A stretch of 64,000 nt of DNA from Adineta steineri (GCA_905250115.1 CAJNOI010000126.1:125018-189017), one strand, 5' to 3'; shown: positions 1 through 12,733, counted from the first letter of the stretch. Notes: generated from the letters alone by a model not told the origin. Translations and numbers: made by a program.

Positions 1-615
1 CTTCTTCTTCTTTTTTATATTATAAATAAAAACTTATTTTTTTGTTCTCTAGACTATCCAATCATTATTACGAATTGAAAAAAGAAGAAATAAATATATT
101 TTGTTAAATACTTATAAAATTTATAAACCGTAATAAACAAATTTTTCTTTATCAACCCACATTTTGCGATTCTTATGCAACGGTAAGCAAGAAAAATTAT
201 TTATTCAGATTCTATGACCTAGAATCAATTTTTGTATATATATCCAAAAACGTTATTAGAAATAACTGATTTAAGCAAGATTTTCTTTCGAGAATATTTT
301 TATACGTCGATTATTTGCTTTTAATTAAAGGCACTTGAATATATAAATTAATGTGTTGTTTCGTTGATAAGCATTATTTACTTTCGATAAACATATGGTT
401 TTTTATTTTATTTTTAGTATGACGGAGTTCTCCTAACTAAAATCATGGGTTTTTTACCATTTTTAAAGCTGACTCAAAAAAAGAAAGAAAAAAGAAACAT
501 TTTTCCATTCTTCCAAATAATTTCATTTGTTAATTTCTTTTATGAGTATTTTTTTCTGTAAAGGTTTTAAAATAGTTCTTTTTATTTAAGAATAAACCAA
601 GTTTCACATGAGACG
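1..615. other. Intergenic, 5' flank of first gene
   Basis: AT-rich sequence with homopolymer runs. I see no coding frame or RNA gene. It probably holds the promoter of the plus-strand gene that starts at 616, but no core promoter motif is clear. Confidence 0.5.
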
Positions 616-1845
616 ATGAAACGTGTTCCAATACCTATTGCATCAATGCCATCATCTAACAATCCAGAAAATAATCAAATGATGCCAGATCTTCTGTGGA
701 TAAGTAAACAACAACAACAGCATCCATCGACCCATGCACATCCATTGAAGAATACAATTCGGGTTAATTCAAATGGCATACGACAAAAATTTGATGGTAA
801 ACAATGGCGTACTTTATGTCAAACAACTGATGGATATGATTGTCGAAACTTAGCATTTCGCTCTCTACTATGTCAAAAACATTTCTATAAAGTACATCTT
901 TCTAAACGCCCTTATGCAAAAGCTGGATCATTGCCAATACCAGTATTATCTGAAGCATCATTATTTGCATTAAAGCGACCATTATCACATCCATATAAAC
1001 CTCATCATCATTATCATCATCATCAACAAATTGAACATCACAATTCTATGAATAAAAATGATTCTAGAATTGAACAAGATGATAATGATTCAATTGAACT
1101 TCTTGACAATAACGACGTAAGATAAAAGCTATTATGAAAAAACAAAAATATTGAAAAAAAAATAAATTTCTATTAATATAGTTTGAAATAGCCAAGCAAA
1201 ATACTAATAAAGGATCAAAAAATGACTCAGAACCTGAATTTACTTTTTTTTCAATTGATTGTGATTCACCGTCTGAAGTACATACAAATGAATCTGAACA
1301 AATAAAAGTACATTCGGTATGTTACACATTTATGTTTAATTTATCAATAAACAAATTTCTCTTTTTACTAGTCACCAAAATTAAAAAGAATAGATTCATT
1401 AAATAATGATTCGGTTACGTCCAATGAATCAGAAAATCCATCTTTACATATTTCGATACCAAAAATAACAGAATCTACTCGTTTCGGTTTACCAACATTA
1501 ACACGAACAGAAGAAAAATCATTAAGTAATGAACTTATTAGGCAATTACCACCGGATACATCATTATCGATAGCTGAACAAATAGCACGTCGTCGTGCTT
1601 GTGAAATAGTTATGGATAATTATTCTCATCAAATGTTACCAATGAACATTGTACCAGAATGGTTTTATGATTTTCTTTTAAGAAATCCACGTTTACCAAT
1701 ACATTTTCGATCATGGTTTTCTTCTGTTAATCCAACAATACCTATATCCGATCAAATCATTGATATTAAAGTATGGGAACTTGGACTTGTTACAAGATCA
1801 GCTATTCCATCATCTTCAAATTCAACCAGTTCATCATCACCATGA
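616..1845 (+). CDS. Ser/His-rich protein with putative Cys3His motif
   Basis: Three exons joined in frame: 616-1116, 1182-1316, 1372-1845, giving about 369 residues. Near residues 60-100 a conserved-looking block begins NGIRQKFDGKQWRTLC and continues as C-x7-C-x8-C-x2-H, a spacing that could bind zinc. It is followed by a His-rich stretch (about residues 131-143) and an acidic, Ser-rich region. The C-terminal third (PEWFYDFLLRNPRLPIHFRSW) looks folded, and the protein ends in a Ser run. The mix resembles a nuclear regulator, but I cannot name the family. Introns are 65 and 55 bp with GTAAGA/GTATGT donors. The start is the first ATG of the open frame; an upstream exon cannot be excluded. Confidence 0.75.
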
Positions 1846-2829
1846 CAAGAGAATTTTTTTTTGTTTATATTTTTCAATAATTGTATTTTTGTTTCGATAA
1901 ATATCAATGAAAATAAGAAAATATGTATTTTAATGTTAAATATAGGTATATGACAGATGAAATAGTACAAAAAGTTCTCTAATTATCCAAACAATAGGAT
2001 TTATAGAAGCTTATTAGTAGTTAATTACCCAAGAAATTCCATTATATTTTCATAGCTACAAAATGATTTCTGTCAAGTTTTCGCAATTAGTTTATATATA
2101 TATAATATTATTCATATCTTTTTTTTAATAATTATTAACAATTGAACCACAGATGTTATATTATGTTAATGTCGGTTGTATATATTTTTTATTTACTACT
2201 ATTATGTTTTCAATGTAATGTAATTAAGAATAGATCTATATTTACGTCATAACATTTTGTTGATGTGTATTTATATTTCACGTAGGAGTTTAGTGGCCCT
2301 TATATGCTCTAGTAGTCATTATTGTAATTCATGTTATTGTATTACGTAAAAGCACTGCATGAACCATTCGTTTCAAAGATTCTTTTTTATAATATAATAA
2401 AAATAATTATATTTTTTCTTTATTTTAGAGTAGTTAATACTGAAGATATAGTCGAGAATGATAGATACGAATGTGTTGCTTTTTTCAACTGATTCAATGC
2501 ATAATATATTTCTCCAGTATAAAAGAAAATTTAGTAGTGTGTACGTTCAAAGAGTACATCATTCAATGATTCAGAAATATGAGCTATACCGTGCTAACAA
2601 TGTAATCTAATATATCATTGTTGTTTCAATATATTTTTGATATCGTATGACATCACTAACTCTTCGGCGAATGTTGATAGAAAAAGTCAATATCATCAAT
2701 AACTCATCCAAAGAATCAATAAATCTGTTATCTTGTGAGAATCTGACCACATGTTATATTTATAGAAAACAGCATGATACTCCACAGTAGATCGTCATTC
2801 ATTTTAACTAAACGACGAAAATATACAAC
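1846..2829. other. Intergenic
   Basis: About 1 kb of AT-rich sequence between two plus-strand genes. It holds the 3' flank of the first gene and presumably the promoter of the secreted protein downstream. I see no gene. Confidence 0.45.
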
Positions 2830-3507
2830 ATGCTTATCTTTCTTTTTGCTATTGCTGTAGTCAATACAGGGTTTTTAGGAACGAATGCTGTTTCAAGTAC
2901 GTTCATATATATGAACAAGAAAAAATTTTATCATGTTATTTTTTTAAAATAATAGATTGCAGTCTATGTATGGTACAAGGAGACTTTTCTGAAACTGACG
3001 GCTATGCTTGTTTTCCATTGAGTAATGGACGTGTCGCTTGTACTTGTCCTGATCAACGTTATACAATTGATAAGCCATGCCGTATGAAATCTACTTTCAT
3101 TAATTAGTCTATCTTGAATTTCAAAAATATTTTTTAGGTATCTGCGAACGAGAAAATATATGTGGTGATAGTCCGGATAATTTTTGTGCGGAAGTATCAG
3201 CAATTTCATCAGATGTCGATGGCGAAAGTACACATTATTTTAGCTGTTTTTGCTCTGATCATACATATTATATTGGAAAAGCTTGTCCATCAAGTAAAAT
3301 ATTTATGCTAAAAGATATTATTACATTCTTTTTTTACGGTGTTTTTCAGAAGCAACAACACCTGTATCTACAACGGCAACAACACCTGTATTTACAACGG
3401 CAACAACAACATCAGTACCTGCAACGACAATATCAACAACATTAGTACCTACAACAGCAACACCAATAGCTCCAACGACTGCAACGATAATAACAGCAAA
3501 ACCTTAA
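2830..3507 (+). CDS. Small secreted Cys-rich protein with Thr/Pro tail
   Basis: Four exons: 2830-2896, 2956-3081, 3138-3293, 3350-3507, about 168 residues, all joins in frame. The N terminus MLIFLFAIAVVNTGFLGTNA is a clear signal peptide. Two Cys-rich segments follow (CSLCMVQG... with CTCPDQ; CERENICG... with CFCSD), each ending near an aromatic-rich YTI/YYIGK-ACP pattern, like a duplicated EGF-like or trypsin-inhibitor-like unit. The last exon is an almost pure Thr/Ala/Pro/Val tail of about 50 residues, a likely O-glycosylation substrate. No membrane segment follows, so it is probably secreted into mucus or the pseudocoel. Homology is unknown to me. Introns are 56-59 bp. Confidence 0.72.
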
Positions 3508-3804
3508 CTCATTTACTATATGAGATGAAGACTAACTCTTTTACATAATTTGATTTTATTCAGAGTAAACCATCGCTCATTGAAAACACATTCGTTTTTT
3601 TTTTCTTTTTCTTTCATTTTTTTTGAAAAAGAAAAAAATGATTAAATCATTTTAAGAAAAAAAGAATTGAATGTTTGCTATTAGCTGCTAGGATGTTTCA
3701 ATGAGTGTTTTCAATGTTTGTTTGCTTTGTAAAAAAAAGAAACATATTACGAAAGTTTGTGCATATTAAAACTAAAGTGACGTTGAAAAAAAAACGACAT
3801 AAGA

Positions 3805-5398
3805 ATGGCAACATCACGAATAAGTAGCAATACAAATTTACCATCTAATACACGTGAACAACGTCAAGCACAGGCACGTATACGTGCTCTTCAACGACGA
3901 ACTAGTGAGTGATATACTATTACGAATCATACTGACGTAAAACAATGAAAACGCTCACTCTCACATCAATAAATGATTACCTTCTGAATAAATAAAATAT
4001 TGATTTTTATTAGATACTTTATATGAAGATTTATCTCGTTCATCAGTTGTTACTCAAACAGCAGTTGATGATTATAGACAAGTTTATATGACAATAACAA
4101 ATGAATTTCAAGAACAACGTATTCAACTTTTACATCGTCTTCCTGAACTTGATCATGTACATAAAAATTTAAATACTGTTCAATCACATCATATACCACA
4201 AAAGTAAAACTTTTTATTCTTAGTAATCTTTTTATTTTATGTAAAATAAAGTATAGTTTATCTAAACAATCATCATCTGATTTGGAAATTTCTCAAATGA
4301 ATGATATGATTGATGATATTGATCGTGTACTTAATAAGATAGCTCAAAAACTTAAACCAGTAAGTATTTATACATATTTATATTTGTATCATTTATTTTC
4401 GATAACAACTAGTTAAATAGTTTCATTTTATATCACCAAATGATGGAACTACGAATCGTAAAGGATCAAAAGCAACATCCTTAGAATTTCAAAATAATCA
4501 ACATGGTTCAACAAATGAACTATGTATTTCTAGACTGTATAGTGTGGATGTAGACATAACACCACAATGGGCTGTATCAACAATAGATAAACGAATATTT
4601 TTTTGTGATATCGATGGTGAAATACGTATATTTTCATATTCACGTTCTTTTCATCGGCAACCTCTATGTACCGAACATTTCCATTTAACTATTACAAATT
4701 TTGTGTCATCATTTACCGCTACACAAGAGTATTTAGTTGCATTTGAAGCTGCTATACAAACTTTAACATTACATACACATCATGGAGGAATACTTTTACG
4801 TTTATCTTTTCCATATGATATAATAATGATGGCTCGTAATGATTATGATACAAAAAATCAAATATGGGCATGTAGTCGTACAAAACATAAATGTTATCAA
4901 TTTCTTTTAGAACATACAATAAAAGAAGTGAATATCTTAGATGAATATGATTTTACACAACCCATATCAAATATTTTCATTGATCCAATTGGTATATCAA
5001 CGGATGAACAAAATCGAGTTGCTGTTCATGATATAAATTCAACAACAATGGATCGTTTATTACTTTTTACTAATCAACAAATAATGACAATAACACTTGA
5101 TTTTGTAAAATATCTTGATAGTCTATCCACATCACGTATTGAACAAGTTTTATTAGTACCAAAACATGAAAATATAATTGTTATTGTTTACGCTTCAAAA
5201 ATTTCAATAACAAATTTACGTGAAATTATTGTTGTTGATATAAGTTTACGACCCGCACAAATACTTCATCGTTTATCTGAAGCTCATGGTATACAAGCTG
5301 TAGATGTTACATTAAATGGTGAATTAGTTTATACAGTTCCAGCACAAAAACATAGACGAATACCAACAAGAATGAATGTTTATAGTTTATTCAAATAA
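3805..5398 (+). CDS. Coiled-coil plus beta-propeller-like protein, unknown
   Basis: Four exons: 3805-3904, 4014-4203, 4257-4359, 4421-5398, about 456 residues. The N-terminal 130 residues are charged and helical (RQAQARIRALQRR; FQEQRIQLLHRLPELDHVHKNL), a likely coiled coil. The large last exon has repeating short hydrophobic strands (KRIFFCDIDGEIRIFSYSR; LVAFEAAIQTLTLHTHHGG; NIIVIVYASKISITNL) like the blades of an NHL/WD-type propeller. There is no RING or B-box. The architecture recalls TRIM-NHL proteins without their zinc domains; this is inference from pattern only. It ends at a normal stop and shows no lesion. Confidence 0.7.
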
Positions 5399-5900
5399 TT
5401 TCGTTTTTAATTTATAAATAATATTTCTATGTTATCTGTCGATTTCAAACTAATCGTAATATTTATTACCTTCAAAATATATATGCGTAGATTGAAAATA
5501 AAAACGAAGGTTATAAAGATATAACCTTGAAAGTACAACAAAAAGAGGAGAACAAGAAAAAAAACTATAATTATTTTAACATTTTAGTGAATAATAATGG
5601 AGTAGTTGTTCTATATTATATATATTTAGAAGTTAGGAAATAGAACTTTTAAGTTATTTTATTAATTAACTTCGTATATAAATTTTTTGTTTTTTCAAGG
5701 AGATATATATAGTCGATATTTTTTGTTCGACCAATGTACACATGTATAAACAAAAATATGATACGACAGTTATATTTACTTCTATGAAAAGAGAAAACCA
5801 TCAATAAGTAATCGAAAATAACACAATTTGATTCGTTTTTTTGTCTGTTCTTTCGTAAGATAAGATGCAAAATATCTTACCCTGTCACTAATAATATGTA
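5399..5900. other. Intergenic
   Basis: AT-rich spacer between two plus-strand genes. An open stretch on the minus strand here has no domain-like composition and is treated as chance. Confidence 0.4.
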
Positions 5901-6780
5901 ATGTTGACTATGACAAAATCTAAATATTTTCATACTATCACCTTTATACTTTTCAACCTGTTGATAATTATACGATACTATTTTGATGTTATTTATGTAG
6001 TGTTTAAACGTAAAAAGAATAGGATGTATTGGATATTTAAATATATATTTGTATTATGTTTAGCATTATGGATTAGTTATTATCGTCAATGGGTCTCAAA
6101 AGTAAATCTGTTTTTTTTTTGCAAATTAAATATCGATTTATATGTAAAAACATATATTTTAGTTGAATCGAACTCGTACGAAAGGTTTATCTGATATATC
6201 AACTTCATCTTTGAATATTACCGATGGATATTATTTTTATAATCGTTCAGAACAAAATCAAAATGCTTATTTAGAATTTAAACATACTGTATATAAACAA
6301 GGACTTTGTGGTAATCTCGAAATTCCACCGTTAAAACGACCATGTACTCCCTATATACACATACATCCTTATCAAATAGAGAAATTTATACTTCTTCAAG
6401 GTCAATTATCTTATCAGTTAGGTGACAAAATATATTCTTGTAATATTCATACATGTCCATCACCTATTATTATTCCACCACTTGTTCCACATACATTTTG
6501 GATGAATGATAATAAAGAAGATCTTATTTTAATTGTTCGTATTGAACCCACATATAAAACTCATGGTCTACGAGCAGAATCATTTGAAAATATTGTCGGC
6601 ACTCGTCGTGATGAATATATGAATATTTGGCAAGCATTTGTATTTATTGATAATATTGAAAGTTATCCTGTACGTTTACCATTGTTTTTAACAAAATTAT
6701 TGATTAAAACTGGCTCATTAATTGGTCAACTACTTGGTTATCAGATAGAATATGAAGAATATACAACAAGAAATTTTTAA
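5901..6780 (+). CDS. Membrane-anchored cupin-domain protein
   Basis: Two exons, 5901-6101 and 6163-6780, about 272 residues. The first exon encodes two hydrophobic segments (FHTITFILFNLLIII; IFKYIFVLCLALWISYY) separated by a Lys/Arg-rich loop, so the protein is probably membrane-anchored. The second exon holds a single cupin barrel: motif 1 reads HIHPYQIEKFILLQG (His-x-His-x4-Glu...Gly) and motif 2 reads PPLVPHTFWMN, so the metal-binding His and Glu residues are present. Cupins include dioxygenases, isomerases and binding proteins; the substrate cannot be told. The 3' end lies only 8 bp from the convergent glycosyltransferase gene. A start at the internal ATG at 6022 is possible; the longer start keeps both membrane segments. 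Confidence 0.68.
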
Positions 6781-6787
6781 AATTTAA

Positions 6788-8544
6788 TTAAAGTGTATTT
6801 TTATTTGATGCTCCGTGTTTACAAACTTTTTTACCTCGTATCATAACTTCATGTAAAGCATAAAATTCGACTAGTGAATAAGCAATAAGTACAAAAGGTG
6901 TCATCAAAAAATGAAAAAGATTTCGTAAAAAAAATATACATTCATGTACATCTAACAAACGAGGAATAAATATATCAATAATAAAAGCAATTAAAAATGA
7001 GAACATTTGAATTGAAAATAGTAGATATGTTGTATAGATGATATTAATTGGAATTTCTTCAACGAGAAATAATGTAGCAAGAAAAGACGTCAAACTATAG
7101 AGACCACTTGAACAGAGTAATATACCGTAATAAATAAGAAAAGTCAGGGACCATGAAAGTGATGTTAAAAATGGAATATGCCGAGATTTAACCATAAAAT
7201 AATGAAAGACTTCAGCTGCACCAATTGTCCATCGTCTTGCTTGTCTTGCCCATTCCATAAATTCATATTCAATTGTTCGACCACATGTTGGTCCACTTAG
7301 TACAGGTACAGGAACCATATGAATAGAAAGACGACGACCTGTTACACCCATCCATCGAATAAGACATATGATATCATCCATTTGATAAGCTGGATGAACA
7401 TAATTTCCACTTTTAGCCAATGTTAATGAAAATGAAAAAATACTCATTGTATTTATTGAAAATGGTATTAATGCACCTAACATTAATGTACTTCGTAATA
7501 AACCTGTAATTCGCGTAAAAAATGATAAACTATCTAAATTCCAATTATAAAAAAGTGGTGGTTGATAAATTGTTGTTAATGTTGGATAATTATCTTTTAC
7601 ATATTGATAAGTTAATGCAGCTATATATTGACGATGAAATTGTGAATCAGCATCACATGTTGTTACTAAAATATGATTTCCATTTTGTTCATCATTTAAT
7701 TTTAATTGTTGTACTGCTGTACGTAAAGCATAATTTGAATTAGAACATTTACCTGGAATTTCATTTGGTATATCATATGGATGAATAGTAAAAATAAGAT
7801 CTCGAAAACCAGTTTTTGAATAATAATCTTCTAATGTTTGACATTTAAGATGTACATCTGGCGTACGTTCTTCAAATGAAATTACCATTGATATTCGATT
7901 AACTTCAGTTTGAGCTGCAAGTGTATCAACACTTCGCTTGATTAATTCTAACGGCTCTTTATAACAACTAATGGCAACCACATGTCGGATCTTATTTCTT
8001 TCTTCAATTGTTAACATGGCGGAATAATCTCGATGTCGATAACTAAAAACAAAAATATATATGTATGTTTGTATAGACATTTTAGGGAAAAATAAGAGAT
8101 ATAATCAACATACTGGAAAATAAGGAATGCATTTCGTGCTGCAAGAATACTGATGATAAACCAAATGAGTACAAAAGTACCTTGTATAGATGGTAAGACA
8201 TAGATAGCTGCTTTATTAGAGAGAAATGGAAGCCAAAAAGGTAATGGACATATAATCCAAACTAATACATTGAAGATTAAATTCCAACGAAATCGCTGTC
8301 GTCCATCTTTTATTTCATGATGATTAATAGGTACTTTTGTCTCTGGAATCGGTATTGAGACATGAGTAATTGGTAATGATGATATTGTTGGCCTTTGTTC
8401 TGGAAGCTCTGTTTCTGGCAAAGTATAATAATCATTATAAGAAACCGTTCGACGATATTGTGTTTTGCTATCATTTATATCCGGCTGAAATCCGGGGTTT
8501 TGATAGCTTAACGTAGCTTTTAGATTATTTAAATGAGAAGTCAT
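6788..8544 (-). CDS. Family 2 processive-type glycosyltransferase
   Basis: Two exons, 8544-8114 and 8042-6788, about 561 residues. After a polar N terminus, two membrane helices (about 92-135) precede the catalytic domain. The domain has the hallmarks of cellulose/chitin/hyaluronan-synthase-like GT2 enzymes: TTCDADSQF (DxD near 274-276), MDD (about 365-367) and QARRW (411-415, the QxxRW motif). Three or four further membrane helices follow. It should use a UDP-sugar on the cytosolic face and make or export a beta-linked polymer or glycolipid at a membrane. The product is unknown. At 561 residues it is far shorter than animal chitin synthases and closer in size to bacterial or fungal GT2 or to hyaluronan synthase. 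A splice-acceptor-like CTATTTAG lies 8 nt before the ATG. Confidence 0.82.
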
Positions 8545-10567
8545 TGTATACTAAATAGTTTCATATAAAATTAATACTTCATTTATACATCCTTTTATAT
8601 TCACATATTCCACTTACGTTATGAGTAAATGTACTTTTTTACTTATTTTATCACGATGTCTTAAAATAAATATTATGATGAGTCATATGTCCGTATTTTA
8701 ACACGCTAAAAAAAGTGTACCTATACAATTTTTAATACTCCTACACTGTACTTTTTATAGCATGATATGTACTTATACAGGCATACATGACTTTTAATAA
8801 GCTCCTTAAAATAAGTATTTGATCAATGTTAATAAGAAAAAGATCTTTTTGCTTAAAATAGAATTATAAATATTTGATTGTTTTACACGAAAACTGATTA
8901 TAACTAGACAAATATTTAATAAAAGTATCCGAGAAGAATAACACTCTTTTATTTCAATATATTTGTTATGTACTGACAACTATTGTTGGAAAATAAATTT
9001 AGTGACAGCTCCAACGGAAGATCCACCCGCTTGTCAATTTTGTTTTTTCCGGTTTCATATGTATATACATCAACGTATGTTAGTGCAATACGATTAGCAC
9101 CCATTTCATCGTTCTTGTATTGCCTACTTCTTTTGCATCTTTTCTCGTTTTGCCATCTAAACTCGAAGAATCGAATGCATACAGTGCATGAAGATCGTAT
9201 ATGGTGAGCGAGCGAGCAAACGTGCATGCACGCGCGTCTAATTGCCAGGAGATCGCTTTTCATCCGGCAACACACATGCAATGGTCGACGCCATCTAACT
9301 TAATACAGAACAGAAAAGAAAGAACAGCATGAGAACGATCATTTTCGCTCCTCGTCATCTTTCTGTGATCCGAGATGGTTGGAAAAGAAGGAAAGAAGAC
9401 AGACGATAGCGACGACGACGACATCATTGATGACTTGTATGTTATATGTGCGTGCGAATATAAGTTTGCTTTTTTGGCATTGGTAATATAACGGCTGGCA
9501 CCTTCTGGCCTTCCTTCGCATGTTATGCTGTTCTTATAAAAAAGCGAATGAAAGAAGGAATCACTTTCTTCTTAAAACATTATCAACGTCTGTATCGATG
9601 ATATATAAATACACAGATGGTTTGGCTTTTATCACTGTTATTAATAATACTTTTGTTGTTGTTGTTGTCATCATCACTATTCAATGTTTCTCTTTTTTTT
9701 ATTCATCATCATCATAATCATTATATTATAGATTTTTATCATTATAGATGCTAATATATTATTTAGTTCAAATGATTAGATTGATATATTATTTTAGAAA
9801 AATATTATATTCATAAGCAATTAGATGTAGCTCATTTTTCTATAAGGAAAAGAAAAATTTTCTTGTATATTGAGGTTGAGAATAAATACGCATATGATCC
9901 TATTTCTTATTTTCTCGTATTAGTATGACTATGTTATATGACATTCAGATTACTTGTTATAGAATACGAAAAGAAAAAAAAATAGTTCTAAGTGAAATTA
10001 GTGAAGGAGACCTTGGAGCATTTGTGCTTATGTATATGTTTCTATTGCAAGGTAGATCAAACACAGAGAGAAGGTGGAAGGAGAGAGAGGGAGAGAGGGA
10101 CAGAGAGAGAGAGAGAAAGAGAGATAGGGAAAGAAAGAGAAAAAACCGAGAACATTAATAATGTCGTCTACCTCGCATTTTTACTACTGTTGTTTTTCAT
10201 CGATCATATATTAGTTCACTATGTTTTCATTCTGCTTGCTTGGAAGATTTTACTAACAACATAGTTATTTTATAGTTACCATCAATAATATAAATCGAGT
10301 TTGACTTTCCTCATTTCCTTTCTTTCACTCGAACTAATAAAATGAAAGTGTCTTCTTTCTTTTTTTTTTTGCATTTTTTTTCTTTTTAGCTATTTTCTTT
10401 TTTTTATTCTTTCTTGATTGTTTTATTTTCAGATTTTTTAGCTTATGACTATTGCAGGCACACCCATTACTCGATGCATCTACTGATAGATGATGAGTGT
10501 GAGTGGCAGCAGCGGCAATTGAAACTTACATTACTAGAAATAGCAATGACGAACACTGCCGCCAACA
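8545..10567. promoter_or_regulatory. Divergent control region, locally GC-richer
   Basis: About 2 kb between two divergently transcribed genes. Positions about 9000-9540 are clearly richer in G+C than the surroundings and contain GAGCGAGCGAGC and an alternating purine/pyrimidine stretch (CGTGCATGCACGCGCG, about 9220-9236). Positions about 10060-10150 are an almost pure purine (GA/AG/GGAAAG) tract. Open frames here overlap on both strands, are compositionally biased and have no partners, so I read the region as regulatory or 5' UTR rather than coding. Confidence 0.45.
10060..10150. repeat. Purine-rich (GA)n tract
   Basis: Low-complexity AG/GGAGAG/AAAGAG sequence, nearly without pyrimidines on the plus strand. 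The open frames over it are artefacts of the repeat. GA tracts can bind GAGA-type factors near promoters; that role is conjecture here. Confidence 0.75.
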
Positions 10568-12733
10568 ATGCTCCCTCGCAATCATGTAATCAATTTATCA
10601 ACTTTACCATCACAAAATATTATTAAAACATCATCTGTTTATCATCAATTAATCATCAATAAGCAACAACAAACACGGAGAAGACCCACAAAGACTACTA
10701 CAATTACCACCATTACGAGTACTTCGCTCATCTCGGTGAACATTACAAACATTACTACTTCTTTTTCTTCTTTCATTTCATCGACTCAACAGCAGCAGCA
10801 GCAGCAACAACAAATTTCATACGAGGACTCCTATTCGGCTAAGACAGGAATCAAGACAGCAGCTATTCTTGGCGGTATGTAATTTATATTGTAGAAGAAA
10901 ATGAAGAAAGAAAGAAAAAAAAATGACACTCATTTTATCATTACTATTTTTACTATACTATTGCACGGATTCATCGATGTATAAATGATTTTCTTGCACG
11001 ACACTATGAGACTTAACATTTTAAGATCAGAAGAGAAAAAAAATGCATGTCTTCTTTTTACACGTGAAACAAAATCCTTTAGATATAATCTTTAAAATAA
11101 AAAACAACATGAGGGAATAATTCTTATGAATGATGGCCGGAAACAAAATAAAAATATCCTTAAACCAATAAACAACTATTGATTTTTCAAAACAAATTTC
11201 TTTTCTTTTTCCTTCATGATAAAACTTCACGTCTTAATATATCAAAATCAAATTAAGTTTATATTTTCTACATTGTTCTGTATGTCTATTCCTATAAAAA
11301 TAAATATTATTAATTTCTCAATTAATCATATTTAAATAAGATATATATCTAGAGAATAAGAAGAAAATGATATTCTTATGGTAAAATAACTGACGAAATT
11401 AATTTTTCTTTTTTTTTTGCTTTACTTATATTACAGAAATATATTTAATCATAAATAATGAAAATAGTCATTACATGCTTCAAAAAGAAAAGACAAGAAA
11501 ATAAATCTTAAACTGACAATGTCTGTAAGTTTTTTTTTCTTGCTTAGGAAAGCTTCTTAGTATATATAGTATTACGGATAAATTGATCTAAATAGATAGA
11601 TCTTTGTTCTATGATAAGTACCACTTAAGTTGAAGAGAAATAGAACACTCCTGAAGCCTTAATATATCTAATATATAAATATACATTATGTCAAAGGGGA
11701 AAAATCGCCTGAGATTCATAACAAAAGACGAGAATCTATGGCAATGGAGTAGAATAGTTAAGAAAAAATTGTCAAGAAAGATATGGGCTTTTGAGTATGA
11801 AGGATGAAAGAAATTAGTGATAAAAGAAATGTATCAGATTTGAATAGAAGAGAGAGGGAGGAGTGTTGAGTATTGATAACGAGTTCTATATAATGGAAGA
11901 AAAGCATTAAAGTCATGATTAATAACTCTAAAGTTAAGAAAAAACACTTTGCATAAATGAAACGTAGACATTTATGAGAATATAAAGAATAAAAATTTCT
12001 TAATACTTATATAATTTGTCAAAATAATGATTAGATTGATATACTTCGTTTTAAATATAATTTATCAAATTGTATTAATATTATAGGTATGTTAGTGCTT
12101 GTTATATTATATTTAATGTGGAAAGCTCGTGCACGTTTATGTCGTTCATCATCAACTGGTATGCGTCATCCACGTTTATCAGCAGCTAAATTCGATTTAG
12201 ATTATTGGCTTAAACAAGTTGATTTGCTTGAAGCAAAAGAAGCGGAACGTAATCGTGGTGGACAATATCCTTATCTTGAATTACCTAATATCGAACCGAG
12301 AGATAATCGTGAAGCAACAGCCTCATGGATTGTTGATGCTTATCGTCATTGGCGCCTTATTCAATATCGACAACGACAACCATACTATCGACAAAATACA
12401 ACTCCACAAATCGAATCGAATCCTATACCTTATCGAAGACGACGTTATTTTCTACGACGTTTAATTCGACGACTTTTCTCATCGTCTCGACAAGATTCAA
12501 AATATTTAATGGAACATTCACAAGTTTTACTTGCTGGTATGAGACCAAGTGTAGTTAGCAATCATTTTATTCCACCAGCAATGACGCCAAATTTACCAAT
12601 TCGACGAACTGCTTCATGGCCTCGTCTTAAATCGAGTCACCATCAGACAGGTGCCCCAATGAGTGCTCTTCAAACACATCTTGCTAGAAAACGTCTTCTT
12701 AAACGAACATCGAGAACTATATTCGATATGTAG
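10568..12733 (+). CDS. Single-pass membrane protein with polyQ, unknown
   Basis: Two exons, 10568-10874 and 12087-12733, about 317 residues, separated by a 1212-bp intron, by far the longest in the window. The N-terminal part is Thr/Ser-rich with a run of nine glutamines (mixed CAG/CAA, about 10792-10820). The splice junction falls inside the only membrane helix (KTAAILGGMLVLVILYLMW), followed by a basic stop-transfer region. The C-terminal 200 residues are Arg-rich (YRRRRYFLRRLIRRLF) with tryptophan-containing helices and are probably cytoplasmic. An N-out type III or I topology is likely. No family recognised. There is an in-frame stop at 10547 just upstream of the chosen ATG, so either this is the start or an earlier exon exists. 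Confidence 0.65.
10875..12086 (+). other. Long intron (1.2 kb)
   Basis: Intron of the single-pass membrane protein gene, GTATGT...TTATAG. It is AT-rich and purine-biased (for example 11810-11880). I see no nested gene or RNA in it. Confidence 0.6.

Noticed and set aside
3339..3548. Asn/Thr-rich open frame near the 3' end of the secreted protein gene
   Set aside because: It is the wrong frame of the ACA/GCA repeats in the last exon of the gene at 2830-3507, whose frame is supported by four joined exons and a signal peptide.
8949..9281. Overlapping open frames on both strands in the GC-richer region
   Set aside because: Both strands are open over the same bases because of GC-rich, repeat-like composition. 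There is no domain, no splice partner and no start context.
9925..10264. Two open frames with Arg/Glu repeats
   Set aside because: They are translations of the (GA)n purine tract and have no non-repetitive core.
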